Origin: Priapulus caudatus
Taxonomy: Eukaryota > Priapulida > Priapulimorpha > Priapulimorphida > Priapulidae
DNA length: 54,806 bases
NCBI RefSeq assembly: GCF_000485595.1
Contig: NW_014577222.1
Location: forward strand, 1 to 54,806
Reading direction: 5' to 3'
Positions 20,601 to 33,800 of this stretch are shown here, piece after piece. Made by a program: the position numbers and the translations under genes. The notes beneath the pieces are model-generated. The model saw only the letters and a program-made list of their open reading frames with translations. It made no database searches and was not told the origin of the DNA. Position 1 is the stretch's first letter. Every line of letters starts with the position of its first letter.

Positions 20601-23600
20601 TGACTGTTGATCTGACAGCAGCGAGAACACCTGCGCTTTCCCTACAAATCCGGTTTGTAACAGCATAGTTTAGTACACGCGGGGGCCACTGAAGGCGATT
20701 TGCTACCCTTCTCCAACGACAGGAAATATATCTCCACTTCCTCTTCCCTAAACTTCGGGACAAACCGTATGTGTTTAGCCAAGTCGAACCCGGGACCTCT
20801 ACCCGACAGGTTCAAGACCGATTCAGACAGGCCCTGCAGCTGAAGTTGCAACTCCAACTTTTTTATTTCGTTCTCCCCTTTCAACTTCTCTCTCTCTAGC
20901 TCTATCCTGGCTAGTGTTACAGCTTATAAACGGTATAATTTTATTAGTTTATTTATTATTTTAACTAATATATATATTAGTGTAAGCGTGCAACAGTCGC
21001 GCCGCGAAAGCAATGGTGCCGGCAGCGTATGGTTGGACGTAGGATTTGGACGAATTTACAGGAAACTGTTGGCAATAATAGGTGAAAGAGAGTATAGAAA
21101 CATTAAGAATTTGGTAGTAAATAGATTTCGTATTTAGTTAGCATTATATTTTATTGAAACGCTTCAAGTGCCTGTGATGCATTCAGTAGACCAGAGGGAA
21201 TTTTTCTAACTGCACCATAATTACATAGTCTAGGTAAATGCAGTTGTTTCGTCTGCGGTATTTCACACGTGAATTTTGTGGATGTGCAAGCTTGAATTCA
21301 TCGTGTATTGTGCATCTTTAATTCAAGCATTGTCTTCTATAAGCATTGTGCATCTTGAATTCAATTCCCATTGCCAACAATACAGCAAGCTGGTGGATTT
21401 GAATATTCTCTTCACGCTTCCCTGTCAAGTAGCAATGCTGGTTTGCAGTATCACCTGAGCTGATAGCCAGTTGATTACTGTACAGAATAATCTTAACTAA
21501 ATTACGTAGTCTCAATTATTTACGTCTTTTATGCATCTCTGATTCTCATGCGCAGATTGTTGTAGAATTAATGTGGTATGTAGATACACATGGTGTAAGT
21601 GAAATAGATATATGGAACACTAATATTAATTTAATAGATTACTAAAACGTAATAAGAGTTGGTTTTAGATTTTTGAAATGCACGCTGATACGTGACTATA
21701 CAGACGTACGTGTGCTATTCACTCAATATTCATCAGTTCTCTCTGGTGTCAAGCGACATTGCTTGTGAAACCCTGCAAAGTATCTGCTGTTGTATAGCTG
21801 AACGCTGGTAGTGACATGTATAATGATCGTAGTGAAAGCATACTCTGACATGGTAGCGCCGTGGCGCATGGACTGTTAGCGATGGATGGATTGTTTTTAA
21901 AACTCCATCAGTACATGAACGAAACTGCTTGTCTTATTGCTGTAGTTCACAGAGGAACAACTGGGTAAGGCAGAGAAGACGGAGCATGATGCAGCATTTG
22001 AGAATCTGGGGCTGCGATCTGATAAGACGAAGCTATGGACGGAGAGAATTCTGAAGCAGACAGAGACAATGCTGGAGCCAAACCCAGGTACGAGTTAAAC
22101 CTGTATATAAGGGTCACATACAGTTAAACCTGTATATAAGGGTCACATACAGTTAAACCTGTATATAAGGGTCACATACAGTTAAACCTGTATATAAGGG
22201 TCACATACAGTTAAACCTGTATATAAGGGTCACATACAGTTAAACCTGTATATAAGGGTCACATACAGTTAAACCTGTATATAAGGGTCACATAGCAGTT
22301 AAAGTATGCAAGGGTCACTCAAGGGAAATGGGATGTGTTCTTTATAGACAGGCACGTCTATTCCACAGAGGTAGTTCACTGTATATATTTGCCACTTGAG
22401 GGATATATATGTCAAATGTTTTGTTTATGGACTAGTGTTCATTCTATAAAAATGAGTTCACTGTATAGCACTTAGGAGAAATGCCAAAAGTACCCATGCC
22501 TAAATAGGCAGGTGTCCATCCATTCTATAGCACTGTTTAAGTTATCCATTAGTGCTGATCATATGATTATATACAGGTATACTGGGCGGCATTGGTGTGG
22601 TTTGCTGGAGGGTGGTATTAGGAGCCTATCATACGTGCACAACTGTACAAAAATTTGTGAATGTTTAATTAGCTCAGACTACTTAGTAACCATCATTATG
22701 TTCCGTTGTTATTCTTCATTGTTCGATGACAGGCCTTGGTTTGCCACTCTACGTGTTGCCATCGCAAATTTACTCTACATGAAATGTGCATCTGAGCTAT
22801 TTAGATTTGTTGGAATGCACCTTTATTGTTGCTGAAACCATACAAAGCTGTTCAGAACATTCAGACCAGCTGGTGGCTATTATTTTCCCATCAAGGGCAT
22901 ACTAGAATCCGTGCTCACTGCAAGTGTGAATGAATCGATTTTCTTGTCGCGATAACGGATTAACTATCGTGTGTTTCGGCCGTCTGTCACTGTGGTAATG
23001 GATTAAATATTGTGTATTTCAGCAGTCTGTGTCCTCGCTGTAAAGGATTTTAACTATGGCGTGTATCAGTGGCCCACGTTGCTGTGGTAACGAAAATAAA
23101 CGAAATACCTATATCATGTGTTTCAGCGGTCTGGCTTCCTGTGGTGACGAATTACCTAAATTGCGTATTTCAGCGGTCCTATATATCACTATGGTAACAG
23201 ATATAACCTATTGCATGTTATAACGGCTCATGTCGCCATGGTAACGGATTACCTATTGTGCGTTTCAGCGGCCCGCGTTGAGGAGTTTGTGAGCACCACA
23301 TTGGACATGAAGCGAGATCGGGTGACCAATCACGAGCTGCTGGGTCTATACATGATCGAAGCTGGCAACGATTTCGGACCGGGGACGGCTTACGGTAACG
23401 AAGCAGTGCAGTCTCTCTGTCTCTCTCTCTCTTCTCTCTCTCTCTATATATCTATATCAGGAGTGTATAATAGGGAGGAGTGTGACAACAATAAACAAGG
23501 GAAATTCGTCATTTACTAGCCTTATAATACCTACGATTTACTACGCGTAACTCATCCAACTTGAGCTCAAATCGGACACAGTACATTCGCTCATCATCGT

Positions 23601-23652
23601 ACGAAATCTTTACGCAATCCGAAGATACAACCTAAAACATACNNNNNNNNNN

Positions 23653-23699
<47 letters not shown>

Positions 23700-26600
23700 G
23701 GAGGGGAAAGAGAGGGGGCAGATAGGGGAGGTGGGAGAGAGAGTGAAGGAGAGAGGAGGAGATGGGGAGAAGGGAAGATATGAAGAGAAGGTTGTGGTTG
23801 ACAAAACTCTCATGAATCCTGGGGAGGACTTGGCAGACAAACAACCAGACTGTGATTTTCGTTCGTCGAATTTGGTTGAGAGAATAAATGGCCACATTGA
23901 AACCCGGAGTGGTTATGGTAGTAGTCGGCATGATCATAGGCTTCATAGCAGTGATGAGGCTTCAGTGAATGCCTAGCAGCTACCCCCCCTCCCTCGTGTG
24001 TGTACATGAGTGCGTGTGTGTGAGTATGTGTGCGTGTGCGTGCGTGCGTGTGCGTGAGTGTGCACGCTCTCTCTCTCTGTGCGTGTTGGCGTGCGTGCGT
24101 GCGTGCATGCATGTGTGCGTGTGTGTCTGTATTCGTGTTAGTCTGTCCGTCTGTCTGTCTGTTTGTGTGTCTCTGTGTATGCGCGTGTGTGGCACTGTGT
24201 GCGTGCGTGTGTGGCACTGTGTGCGTGCGTGTGTGTCTCTGTGTATGCGCGTGTGTGGCACTGTGTGCGTGCGTGTTCATGTGCGCGTGTGTGTGCGTGT
24301 GAGTGTACATGTGCACCTGCGTGTGTGTGAATGTATGTGATTGTGTTTATGTGCAGGTGTGTGTATGCGTGGTTACGTGCGTGCGTCTGTGCGTGTGTGC
24401 GTGTGTTTGCTCTCTCGCCTAGTACATTAGCTGCTCTCGTTTACATCGATTGTCGGGCAGGAAATGTGTTGGTAGTGCACAATTGATTTTGTTTTTCCAC
24501 CCAGCTTTAGCTGCCGTTACAGTGCTGGGTGTACCTTTTCTAGTACACACACACGTTTAAGACACAACGATCAAAATTTGGTACCGGCTACCCGGCCGAA
24601 TGGCAGTACAGTGTTTGAAGAAATAGACGAGGAATCGGCAAAGTCTTGAGTGATTCAAGCTTCTTGCGATAAATTCGCTTCTGTTGCAGTATGCTCATGA
24701 ACCTACTCCTATGGATGTAAATTTAGAAGAGCTGCAACAGAATTTCATTGCAGAAAATAATAACTCCAGTGTTAACAGCAGAGAGCTCTGTCGACGATCA
24801 TGCTGGTGTGATGTGCATGCTGTCTTAGTCCGTAACTACCATTGACCCTAGTATAGTTTGTGCTGTACACGTGGCAGAGTCGACAGAAGAGAATGCTGTT
24901 GGTTTGAATATGTGCTGTTGAGATAAAGATGGGTCTAGCAATGTAAGATGGGTGGGTGGGGTAATGGGTAGTTACGTCAGTGTGGTAAAATATTTAGAAG
25001 GATAGCAAAGCTGTAAGTGTAAACAGGTTTGAGTGGTACGTTTGTTGTGTCTATACAAGCGAGAAAAAGGGCGAGGATGCCAGGATGAAAGTTGAGCTCA
25101 CACCAGGTTCTCATTATCGTGTTCTTCTAGCAAGCTATTTTGTATCGTGCATATACAAACCCAGTTTATTTTTTCTTCCTGGCTGTGGAAACGACTTGTG
25201 TCAGACTGGTTGCGTAGGTCTAAAATGCGTTAAGCCTACTGTTTTCTCTTAGGCGTAAGGAGAATGATGAACCTATCATTAAATTGTATACTGAGATGCA
25301 ACCTGTTATGTGTGCAAATATTTATTATGCACTATTTTATAGTCAATGTGAGGAAGCGTACTAAGTATGAGATTCTCAGTTGAAGTGAAATGATAAATTG
25401 ATTGAAGCTGTCATGCAAACGCCTCCACGCAGCCAGACACACGTGCAAAGTGCAAATACAGCCTAGCTTTACTTGTAAGCTCTCGTCCTGACTGTTGAAT
25501 GATGTTCGCAAGTAACATAATAACATAATGATTTTACCCAAAAAAACACTTGAAAAAAAACACTTGCAACACTCTCAACACTTGCGAACGAAAACTCGTG
25601 CGTCCATGTTTAGTTGTTTCTAACCGCGTCTACGGCCTGTCGTAATAATGTGATTTTATGCGCTATATGATTGAAGGCAGCACACTGGTGAAGTGTGGGC
25701 AGATGGAGCGAAATATCGGCAACGCTGAAAAGGAGTACATCCATAAGGTCAACAACAATTTCCTCACGCCGCTGCGAACGTTCCTAGAGGGAGATATGAA
25801 GACCATTGTGGTACAGCCCTAAACATATCCAGTGAATTCATGAGATCAAGAGCAGATAAAGAAGGAGAGCATACAAGGGTAAAATGCTGAAACCATGCTG
25901 CAGTATTAGTCGAATTAATAAACTTTTCCCGTTTTATTTTGACGATCCATTGCAGTATTATTGATTAGCTGTCTTACCTTGTTCATATCAAACAAACCGC
26001 ATGTCCCTACGATGCCCCTACGCTGAGATAATGAGCGGTGAAAATCTGGTATTTTCGCCGAAACCCGACTCGAGATCAGTGTGAACTGCGTCCCTCTCCC
26101 GAAGTGTTATAACTTCGGGAAACCTCGCGTGTCCCGAATGACGTCTGTTATTGATTGCCATAGTGATGACCCCCACCTGTGCCCACCTCACGCCCACCTC
26201 ACGCTGGATGTATAGTAAACTCTGGTAGTATTACGTGAGTCAGCGCCACTATGGCGCTACACAGCGGCGACCGGAAGCAACACACTGGAAACACTTCGAG
26301 AGACAGTCGCAGTTCACACTGATCTCGAGTCTGGTTTCGGCGAAAATACCAGATTTTCACCGCTCATTATCTCAGCGTAGGGGCATCGTAGGGACATGCG
26401 GTTTGTTTTATATGAACAAGGTAAGACAGCTAATCAATAATACTGCAAAGGATCGTCAAAATAAAACGGGAAAAGTTTATTAATTCGACTAATACTGCAG
26501 CATGGTTTCAGCATTTTACCCTTGTACGCTCTCCTTCTTTATCTGCTCTTGATGAGATCTATATGTCGCCATTAAACACGTGTACTGAAACTATGAGCAT

Positions 26601-27775
26601 GGTAATATAGTTGCATAAGATCGAATACAGTATTAGTAGTTGCCAGTATCATCACTAATATAATCATCCATCATTATTACCACCATAAACCAACACTGTG
26701 ACCACTGTTTTTATCATGTCCACTATTAATACACCCACCAAATCATTTGCGACCATCATCACTGCTGCTATCCCCTCCCCCCACAGACACACCTCCATCA
26801 CCTCTGCTCCCACCATCCCACCACCTCTACTATAAAAATATGTATATAACGATAATTGTTTTTGGGTGTAGAGAGAGAGAAAGACACTTGATATGAAGCG
26901 TCTGGATCTTGATGCAGCAAAGAGTAAGCTCAAGAAAGCGAAATCACAAGAGATGCAAACAGCTGTAAGTTTTCGTTAGTGGAACGATTACATCCTGATT
27001 CTTTTTTTGTTTTTAATTTTTAAAATATTAAATTTTAATCGTTAATTTTGATAGCCGTGGTATTACACAATCAATTAATTATCAAAAATACTTAAAAGTC
27101 TGTGTATAAATTGCACTGAACATTAATTATTGATTTGTTTTTAATGGTAGGTGTACTGTGTAAGCCCTTACACGTTAACAGCGTTGAAGGCAATTTCAAT
27201 TGCATATTATAATGCAGCGGTGTCCACTTTTGCTTTATTGGGACAGGCCGGAGGACACCATGAAAATGTCCTAATTAAGCAGTAGTCCTGCTTAACTGGG
27301 ACACTACAACATACACATTTCAACGTGTGCACAGATGGTTTTTCAAAATCGGGGACCACTGTACTGTCAATTTAACTTGGCACTGCACTAAATTAGGCAG
27401 GTAGAGCTCGGCTGTGTTGATATGCACATCTGTAATTGAATATTATTAACACTGTAATTAACAAATTGCATTGCCTTAGTGCACTATACTGATGTACGTA
27501 CAGCACCTTAAATGTTTTCTTACGAGCACATGCGTGTGCCATGTGCAATTTGCTTGCTTTATTTTTTGTTGAAGAACTCGATCCGACCATTAGTTGGCCC
27601 TATTCATAGGGATATTCGTAGTGATGAACTATTTTTATACTCTTGAGCCACATCTACTCTCTTTCTCCCTCCCTCGATACCTACCTACCGCCTTCCCACC
27701 CTCTCTCCTTCCCCCCCTCTCGCTATCTCTCTCTCTCTCTTGCTTTTTCTCTCTCGCTCTCCCTCCCTCCCTCCT

Positions 27776-27807
<32 letters not shown>

Positions 27808-27845
27808 GCTTTTTCTGTCTTGCTCACTCTCTCAATTTCTCTTTA

Positions 27846-27876
<31 letters not shown>

Positions 27877-30800
27877 TTCTTTGTTTCTCTTTCTCTCGTA
27901 CCATCTCTCTTTTTGTTCCTCTTTCTCTCTCCATTTTTTCCTCTTCCTTGCTCTCTCCTTCCCTCCATCCTCCCCTTCTCTATCTATGGTATGTGCATTT
28001 CTCTGCCCCGCTCTCTCTCTCTCTCTCTCTCTTTTCCTCCGCCGATCACTTGCTGCCTTCCCTTCCTCTCTCACTCCCTCCCCCTGTTTTTTTGTGAGAG
28101 TGACGTATAAATGAAACATTTCACGTTGCGATGCACGTGTGGATCGCGCCGGGAAGCGGCCGGCATTCACGTTCGATGCGCTGACAGTATTCGGTTAACA
28201 CGATTTGCGCGTGCGAGCGTGCACGCACATGATTGAATTGAGATGTGACAGAAATCAGGTCAGTGAAGTTCGGCAGCTCTCCTCCCTCTTCTTGCTTCTC
28301 AGGACAGCCATAATTCCGTCCACCATTTCCGTCCACATTTGCCCGTCTAATTGGACGAAGATTAGGCACGACTTTATTTAATCGGTCGGGGATATCGGAG
28401 AAGGAATCCGTGATGTGTCCCTCACATGTAATGTAAGTGCATGTAACAGTTGTACCTCCTCGCGCGTGATCGGCAAACGCTGTTAGCGTCGAATCGTTAA
28501 TTAAGTGGAGTATTAATTGATAGGCGAAACTGTAGTCACGTTGTTAGTGAAATACTGTTTTGTCGTGATTTCTTGCTGCTCAGGACTATCTGACTGTTGA
28601 CAAGGTTTGTGTGCTTGTAACCTCGTGCCGTCCCGTCAGTAGCATCTCTAATGTAGAAATGGAGTGTTGCTATAGCATCTATCATTCATGTCATTGTAGT
28701 TGGTCAATTATAACCGAATTCTCACGATGTGTAATGATTTTATTTCGATATTCATGAAAATTATTTGCTAGAGCGAGTGTGTCAGCAGCCAGGGGCTCAT
28801 TCTCTGAGGCAAAATGATTCTTAACATTAGTCTTAACATTGTCAGAAACATTGTAAAGTTACGCATTTATCATACACAGTGTGTAGATGTCTAGTTTACG
28901 AGAAAACGTTAATGTTAACTGATTTAGTTTCTGACAATGGGCTGTAGTACTTTTGCTGTCACTCAATTAAACATTTTGGATTTATTTTGAGATAAAATGA
29001 TTTAAATGATTAAAAGAAATCCAACGACACCATTCCAAGAAAACCATTGCGATTTCCAGGTTTGGATCTCGGCTCCTCCGAGGCCACATGTAGCTGCTAA
29101 TGTCAAATACATGCATAATTATTGCATATTTATGCATATGTAAAACCAAGTAATGTGGATGATAATATATATGGATGTGGATATATATACCACGACGTCA
29201 TTGTATATTGAATAACTGCTGTGCATTACTTAATCAACAATGGTTTCCTTTGTCCAAGGATAGGTTTGTACATGTGTAGTAATGAGTGTGTGGTGTGATA
29301 AATCTTGATGATGGTATTTGTGTGACAGAGGTACTAACCTAATAGTAAATAGAGGCAGTTGAGTTGTTGCAAGGTAATATGAAGACGAGTTAAAGTCCCC
29401 AGCCACTGCTGCTGTTGCTGCTGCTGCTGTTGCTTCTGCAGTCAGTGCTTCTGCTGCTGCTGCTGTTGTTGTTGTTGTTGCTCGTGCCACCACTGCTACT
29501 GCTGCTACTGTCTCTCTGTAACACTGCTGTCTGGTTGTTGTGTGCGTAGGCCGAGGCAGAGGTGCGAGCATCTCAGTCAGAGTTTGACAGACAGACGGAA
29601 GTCACCAAGCTACTCATGGAAGGAATATCTAGTGCACACGTATGTATCCCTTTCAAGTTATCCTCTCAAATGAATCTAAAAATAAAAACTTGTAGACAAA
29701 TTAGGTCTCGCCTCTTTAGTGTACATACTCCGTATAATTACTCCAACATTAAAATTATTATGAGTTTGTGCTTTTATAGACTATAAAATAGCTAATGAAA
29801 TGCAAACTTGTGCTTGCATTCTCGTGATTCGCAAAAATGTAATCTGAAAATGGTGCCACAAATATGAGAGCATATTATTTTGTGACATCAATTCTTCTAG
29901 ACTGGTACTCTATTTAGACAAAGGTAACAAAGTGCAGAGACAGTGTGCTAGTCAATGGTTTATCTTGAGAATGTGAGGATCATGTGCTATTGACGTATGT
30001 AAATCTACTTTGTAATGCATATCGGTGCATATATTGGTGAGAATAATGTTGTGTAAGTGTTCTAAGACACGTTAGCCCTTCTCTATACACTTGCTATTAC
30101 GTATATGGAGTGGCAACGGTCAAGTCCAAGGTTATGATCCCTAGATTCATTAGCTACTTCCGCACAACACACACAGGTGTGAATCCAAACTTTCCAACAT
30201 CACAGAAATGCAGAGAGCAAAGTTACATTCTGGTTCACCGGTGAACCAGCTGAACAAAGTCGTAGCGATGAGCTCTGAGAGCCCCCTATTATGATGAATA
30301 CTCTCACTTCAGCTTGTATAAATAAATCACATAGATAGATACGTGGTTTAGTGTGGCAGCAAGCCAGTCATCACACGTGCTAGCACTGATTCCCATGCAT
30401 TCACTGGCTGGATTGCGAGAGGTGAAGCTTAATTTGACTACGTCGCGAATTTTCTATGGTGTATATTTGTAAAATTTGTGTTGCCATTTTTTACATTAAA
30501 AGTAAGTACTAACGGGACTAAATGTATTGTCAAATTCTTACCTGATAAGATTGTTTCTCAACTAGTTAAAAATCCAAAAAACCTGGGCGATTTGCTATTA
30601 TGATCCTGACATTAATTGCTTGCTATTGGCTATGTATCAGTCACGAGTTTATGTTTACATCAAACAATATAGTAAAATAGGAAGTATGATGCAGCAATTT
30701 AACAATAAAAAGTGAACAGAATTACTTACATTTTGTGAAAAAGTGGAAATATTTTTTTTACTTTTGCTATTTATTGTGACTTAATCACTAATTCGTATGT

Positions 30801-33800
30801 TCACCGTTTGCGGCTGCAGGCCAATCACCTCCGCTGTCTGATGGAATACGCCGAGACGCAGATGAAGTATTTTGCAAGCTGTCACGAGATGATGGAGGAC
30901 CTTAACAAGGACATGGCCAAGTAGGTGTTGATTGTGTCACGTTCTATTCTACACAGCACTCGTGCGCACTAACAGTTTGCTGTACTACTAACATATAGGC
31001 TGCTTGCGAGGTGCTATGTGTAAACTAACTTCTCTGTTTGTAAGAACTGTTCATGGCAGGATTGGTTGGCCATGGTTATCTCGCTCAGATGGTTAGGTGA
31101 GTTATGTCTACCTTATATGTGACATAACTAACAGACGTGTTGGCTGTCGGGTGGGTTTCGCGTTATTTGCGTCCCTGCACAGGGCTGGGCTGCAAACACA
31201 CGTGTGTGGATACTGAGTCACACATGACAGTTGGCATGGGAAGTAACTAGCGCAGAGCGTATCGATGCGCGCATCAGTGATGGGTCAGTGCTCGCCCTTT
31301 TGCTGATCTACCTCCGTTTCTTCTCCTTCCTTCAACACACTCGCACGCACACACGTACTCACGTACACACAAACACTCACGCACGCACGCACGCCGCTCT
31401 GCCTGCCCCATGAATGATGCATGCGCATGAATCAGATCCGGCGCATGTCCTGCCGCCGCCTCTGCTGCTGCCATCTGTTGGCTAGCATGAGGAAGCTGCC
31501 ATGACGCTCTCTCTCTCTCTTCTCTCTCTCTCCTTTCTGCTTCGCGTGCGGTGGCCGCGCTCAGTGCGTCGGTGGTCTCGTCCGGGAACAGTGCCTACAT
31601 AAGTAGCGCGGGCGGCGTGGACGGAGCATCGAGGAAAGCGCGGGTGCTGTATGACTACGACGCACATGAGTCACAGGAGCTGTCTCTCTTAGCAGACGAG
31701 GTGCGTGGCCACCGCCCTTCCTCGTGCGTGCGTGCGTGCGTGCATAGTTATGTGTGTGCGTGCGTGTGTACGTGCGTGCGTGCGTGCGTGTATTTATGGT
31801 GTGTGTGTGCGTGCGTGCGTATGTCTACGTCTGTTGATAGATTCGTGCATGTATTCATGCGCATGTACACTGATTACAACATTAATCTATCAACGGTAGC
31901 TTTTTTGTTGAATGTTTAGGATTTTAGTGCTCAGATGTGTGTAGTGCATTGGCTGCAATGTAATTTACGTTTGGCCTTTCACGTGCAAATACCGAATAAA
32001 TATACGACGAAAGTGTTTTATCGCCCTGCCTTAGTAAGTATTGAAGTAGCTGTTAGCTTGTTGAGGTAGGATGTTACAGCTGCACTGCATTCCATTTAGT
32101 TTAGCTCTAATGTTGCTATAAGCGTAGCCTTACCGTGAAGCACACTTCCCTATCACTGCCGCTGACCATACATAGGCTTTCTCTACACAGTAGACAGGCA
32201 AACAGTGAAGCTGTTTGGAATAGGCTGCAAATTGCAATAGCAAAATACACTAAATGTGGGATGTCCACATTGACACTTACAACCACACATGCTACACAAC
32301 CTCCTCGTTAAATACTGTGTTCCCGGGTAGAAGAGGAAGAAGGCCAACAGGTGTTCTGATTGGTAGAAATCAGAAGAAATCATGTAGGTCAAAGGTCAGT
32401 GGTACCAGCAGTTTTCTGATTGGTGCAATCGAAGACATAAATTATCATAATTGAGCGATGATCTACAGGCTTGTGTGGACTAAACGTTTTTGAAGTTTTC
32501 TACGGAAATAAACGGTAGGCCTACTATCCATGTTTCGTTCAGTCATCACGTGCTCAACGCACAACCCATTCTAAACCGTCCGTTCATTCACACAAGTTTG
32601 ATACGCTCATGTGTATGCGGGGGCGTGTGCGCGTGTGCATGAAGACTAACATGCGGATTGGATTTTACTACTGACATGGTTAGGGGAGAGGTTTGGTTGT
32701 TGTGTGCGTGTGGCAGCCACTCGCTTGTTGTGTTTGCGCTTGCAGGCTAACTTAGACAGGGCACCTCTGTAATAAGTTCAGTGTGTGTTTTTCGAAGCAC
32801 ATTTTCTTAGGCAGTGCGTGCAAGTGGCTAGGTAGCATATGGTGGTATGGCAACCATGATGGTTATAGTTCAGCACCTATACTCATAACCCGACATTGTC
32901 TATACAGTCTTCTAACCCTAGCAAGACCGTTTCTTGGAGCTACTATATATACTCACTGCTGTTCATGTAGTCTAGTAGCAAAAATGATAAAATCGTTGAA
33001 TGTGAATCACTGTAGCACTGAAATATAATGCACCAATAGTTTTCGTATGCAAACCAGTTGTGTAGCCACTTAATTTACACACGAGTGCAGGGGTAGAAAT
33101 TAACTTTTGAACAAGGGAGTCTAACGGACTCCCTACCCTCAAAAAGAGGGAGTCCGCAGCAAAATGAGGGAGTCCGCAGTCTAAGGTTCAAAATTAAAGC
33201 AATAACGCATGTGCTTATTTTTAAGATTCATGCAGTTGTACGCCTGCCAAATTTTCTTTGGAAATTAGCTGAAAAAATACAGTAATTCAGCGAGGCCGTG
33301 CTCTGGAACGAACTAGTTAGTATGGCAGAATTTTTAGGGAGTCACACGGACTCCTGCATATGTCAGATCAGGGAGTCCGACAGTAAATCAGGGAGTATTT
33401 GACTCCGGACCCCCGTTAATTTAGCACCCTGCGAGTGTTTCCAACATGTTTTTAGCTATGTTGGTTTTACTACTGGGGCTGGGGTTAGTATATTGTGTCC
33501 GTGCATCTACACCGCGTAAGGAAATTAAAGGAATAATCTATTACACAGACTAAATTCTCTATAGAGTATATATATATATATAATATCTAAAGAAGCACGT
33601 GCAAAGCGTATACAAGTGTAATTAATGGCTTCTTGGCATAGCTACATTGATTAATTTGGTTTTACCTGCAGCTATTATTACCCAGGGTGCGAAATTAACG
33701 GGAGTCCGGAGTCAAATACTCTCTGATTTACTGTCGGACTCCCTGATTTGACATATGCAGGAGTCCGTGTGACTCCCTGAAAATTCTGCTATACTAACTA

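Larger units (their letters stand above)
16507..20932 (-). mobile_element. Degenerate Gmr1-like Ty3/Gypsy retrotransposon (integrase before RT)
   Basis: Read on the minus strand the order is Gag (20932-20300), zinc knuckle (about 20097-20053), protease (about 19800), integrase (19110-17972), reverse transcriptase (17962-about 17000) and RNase H (16971-16507). The residues are Ty3/Gypsy-like, yet the integrase-first order is that of Ty1/Copia. This combination is established for Gmr1-type elements, first described from deuterostomes. No env-like gene is present. I found no long terminal repeats on either side, so the ends may be lost. Frame breaks and stops make it inactive. It sits antisense in intron 1 of endophilin B. 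Confidence 0.85.

Noticed and set aside
16507-20932. Endogenous retrovirus
   Set aside because: No envelope-like frame, integrase-first pol order and Gypsy-type RNase H fit a Gmr1-like retrotransposon.
22093-22310. Could the regular array be a CRISPR?
   Set aside because: There are no spacers, only identical head-to-tail 29-bp units, in an intron of an animal gene.
23810-24316. His/Thr-rich open frame
   Set aside because: Translation of a GT/CA simple repeat.
25677-25684. Alternative exon 4 acceptor at GGCAG (exon from 25681)
   Set aside because: It gives the wrong phase and an immediate stop; the AAG acceptor before 25677 restores the endophilin frame.
27594-28114. Ser/Leu-rich open frames of 120-170 codons
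   Set aside because: Translation of a (CT)n tract in three frames at once.
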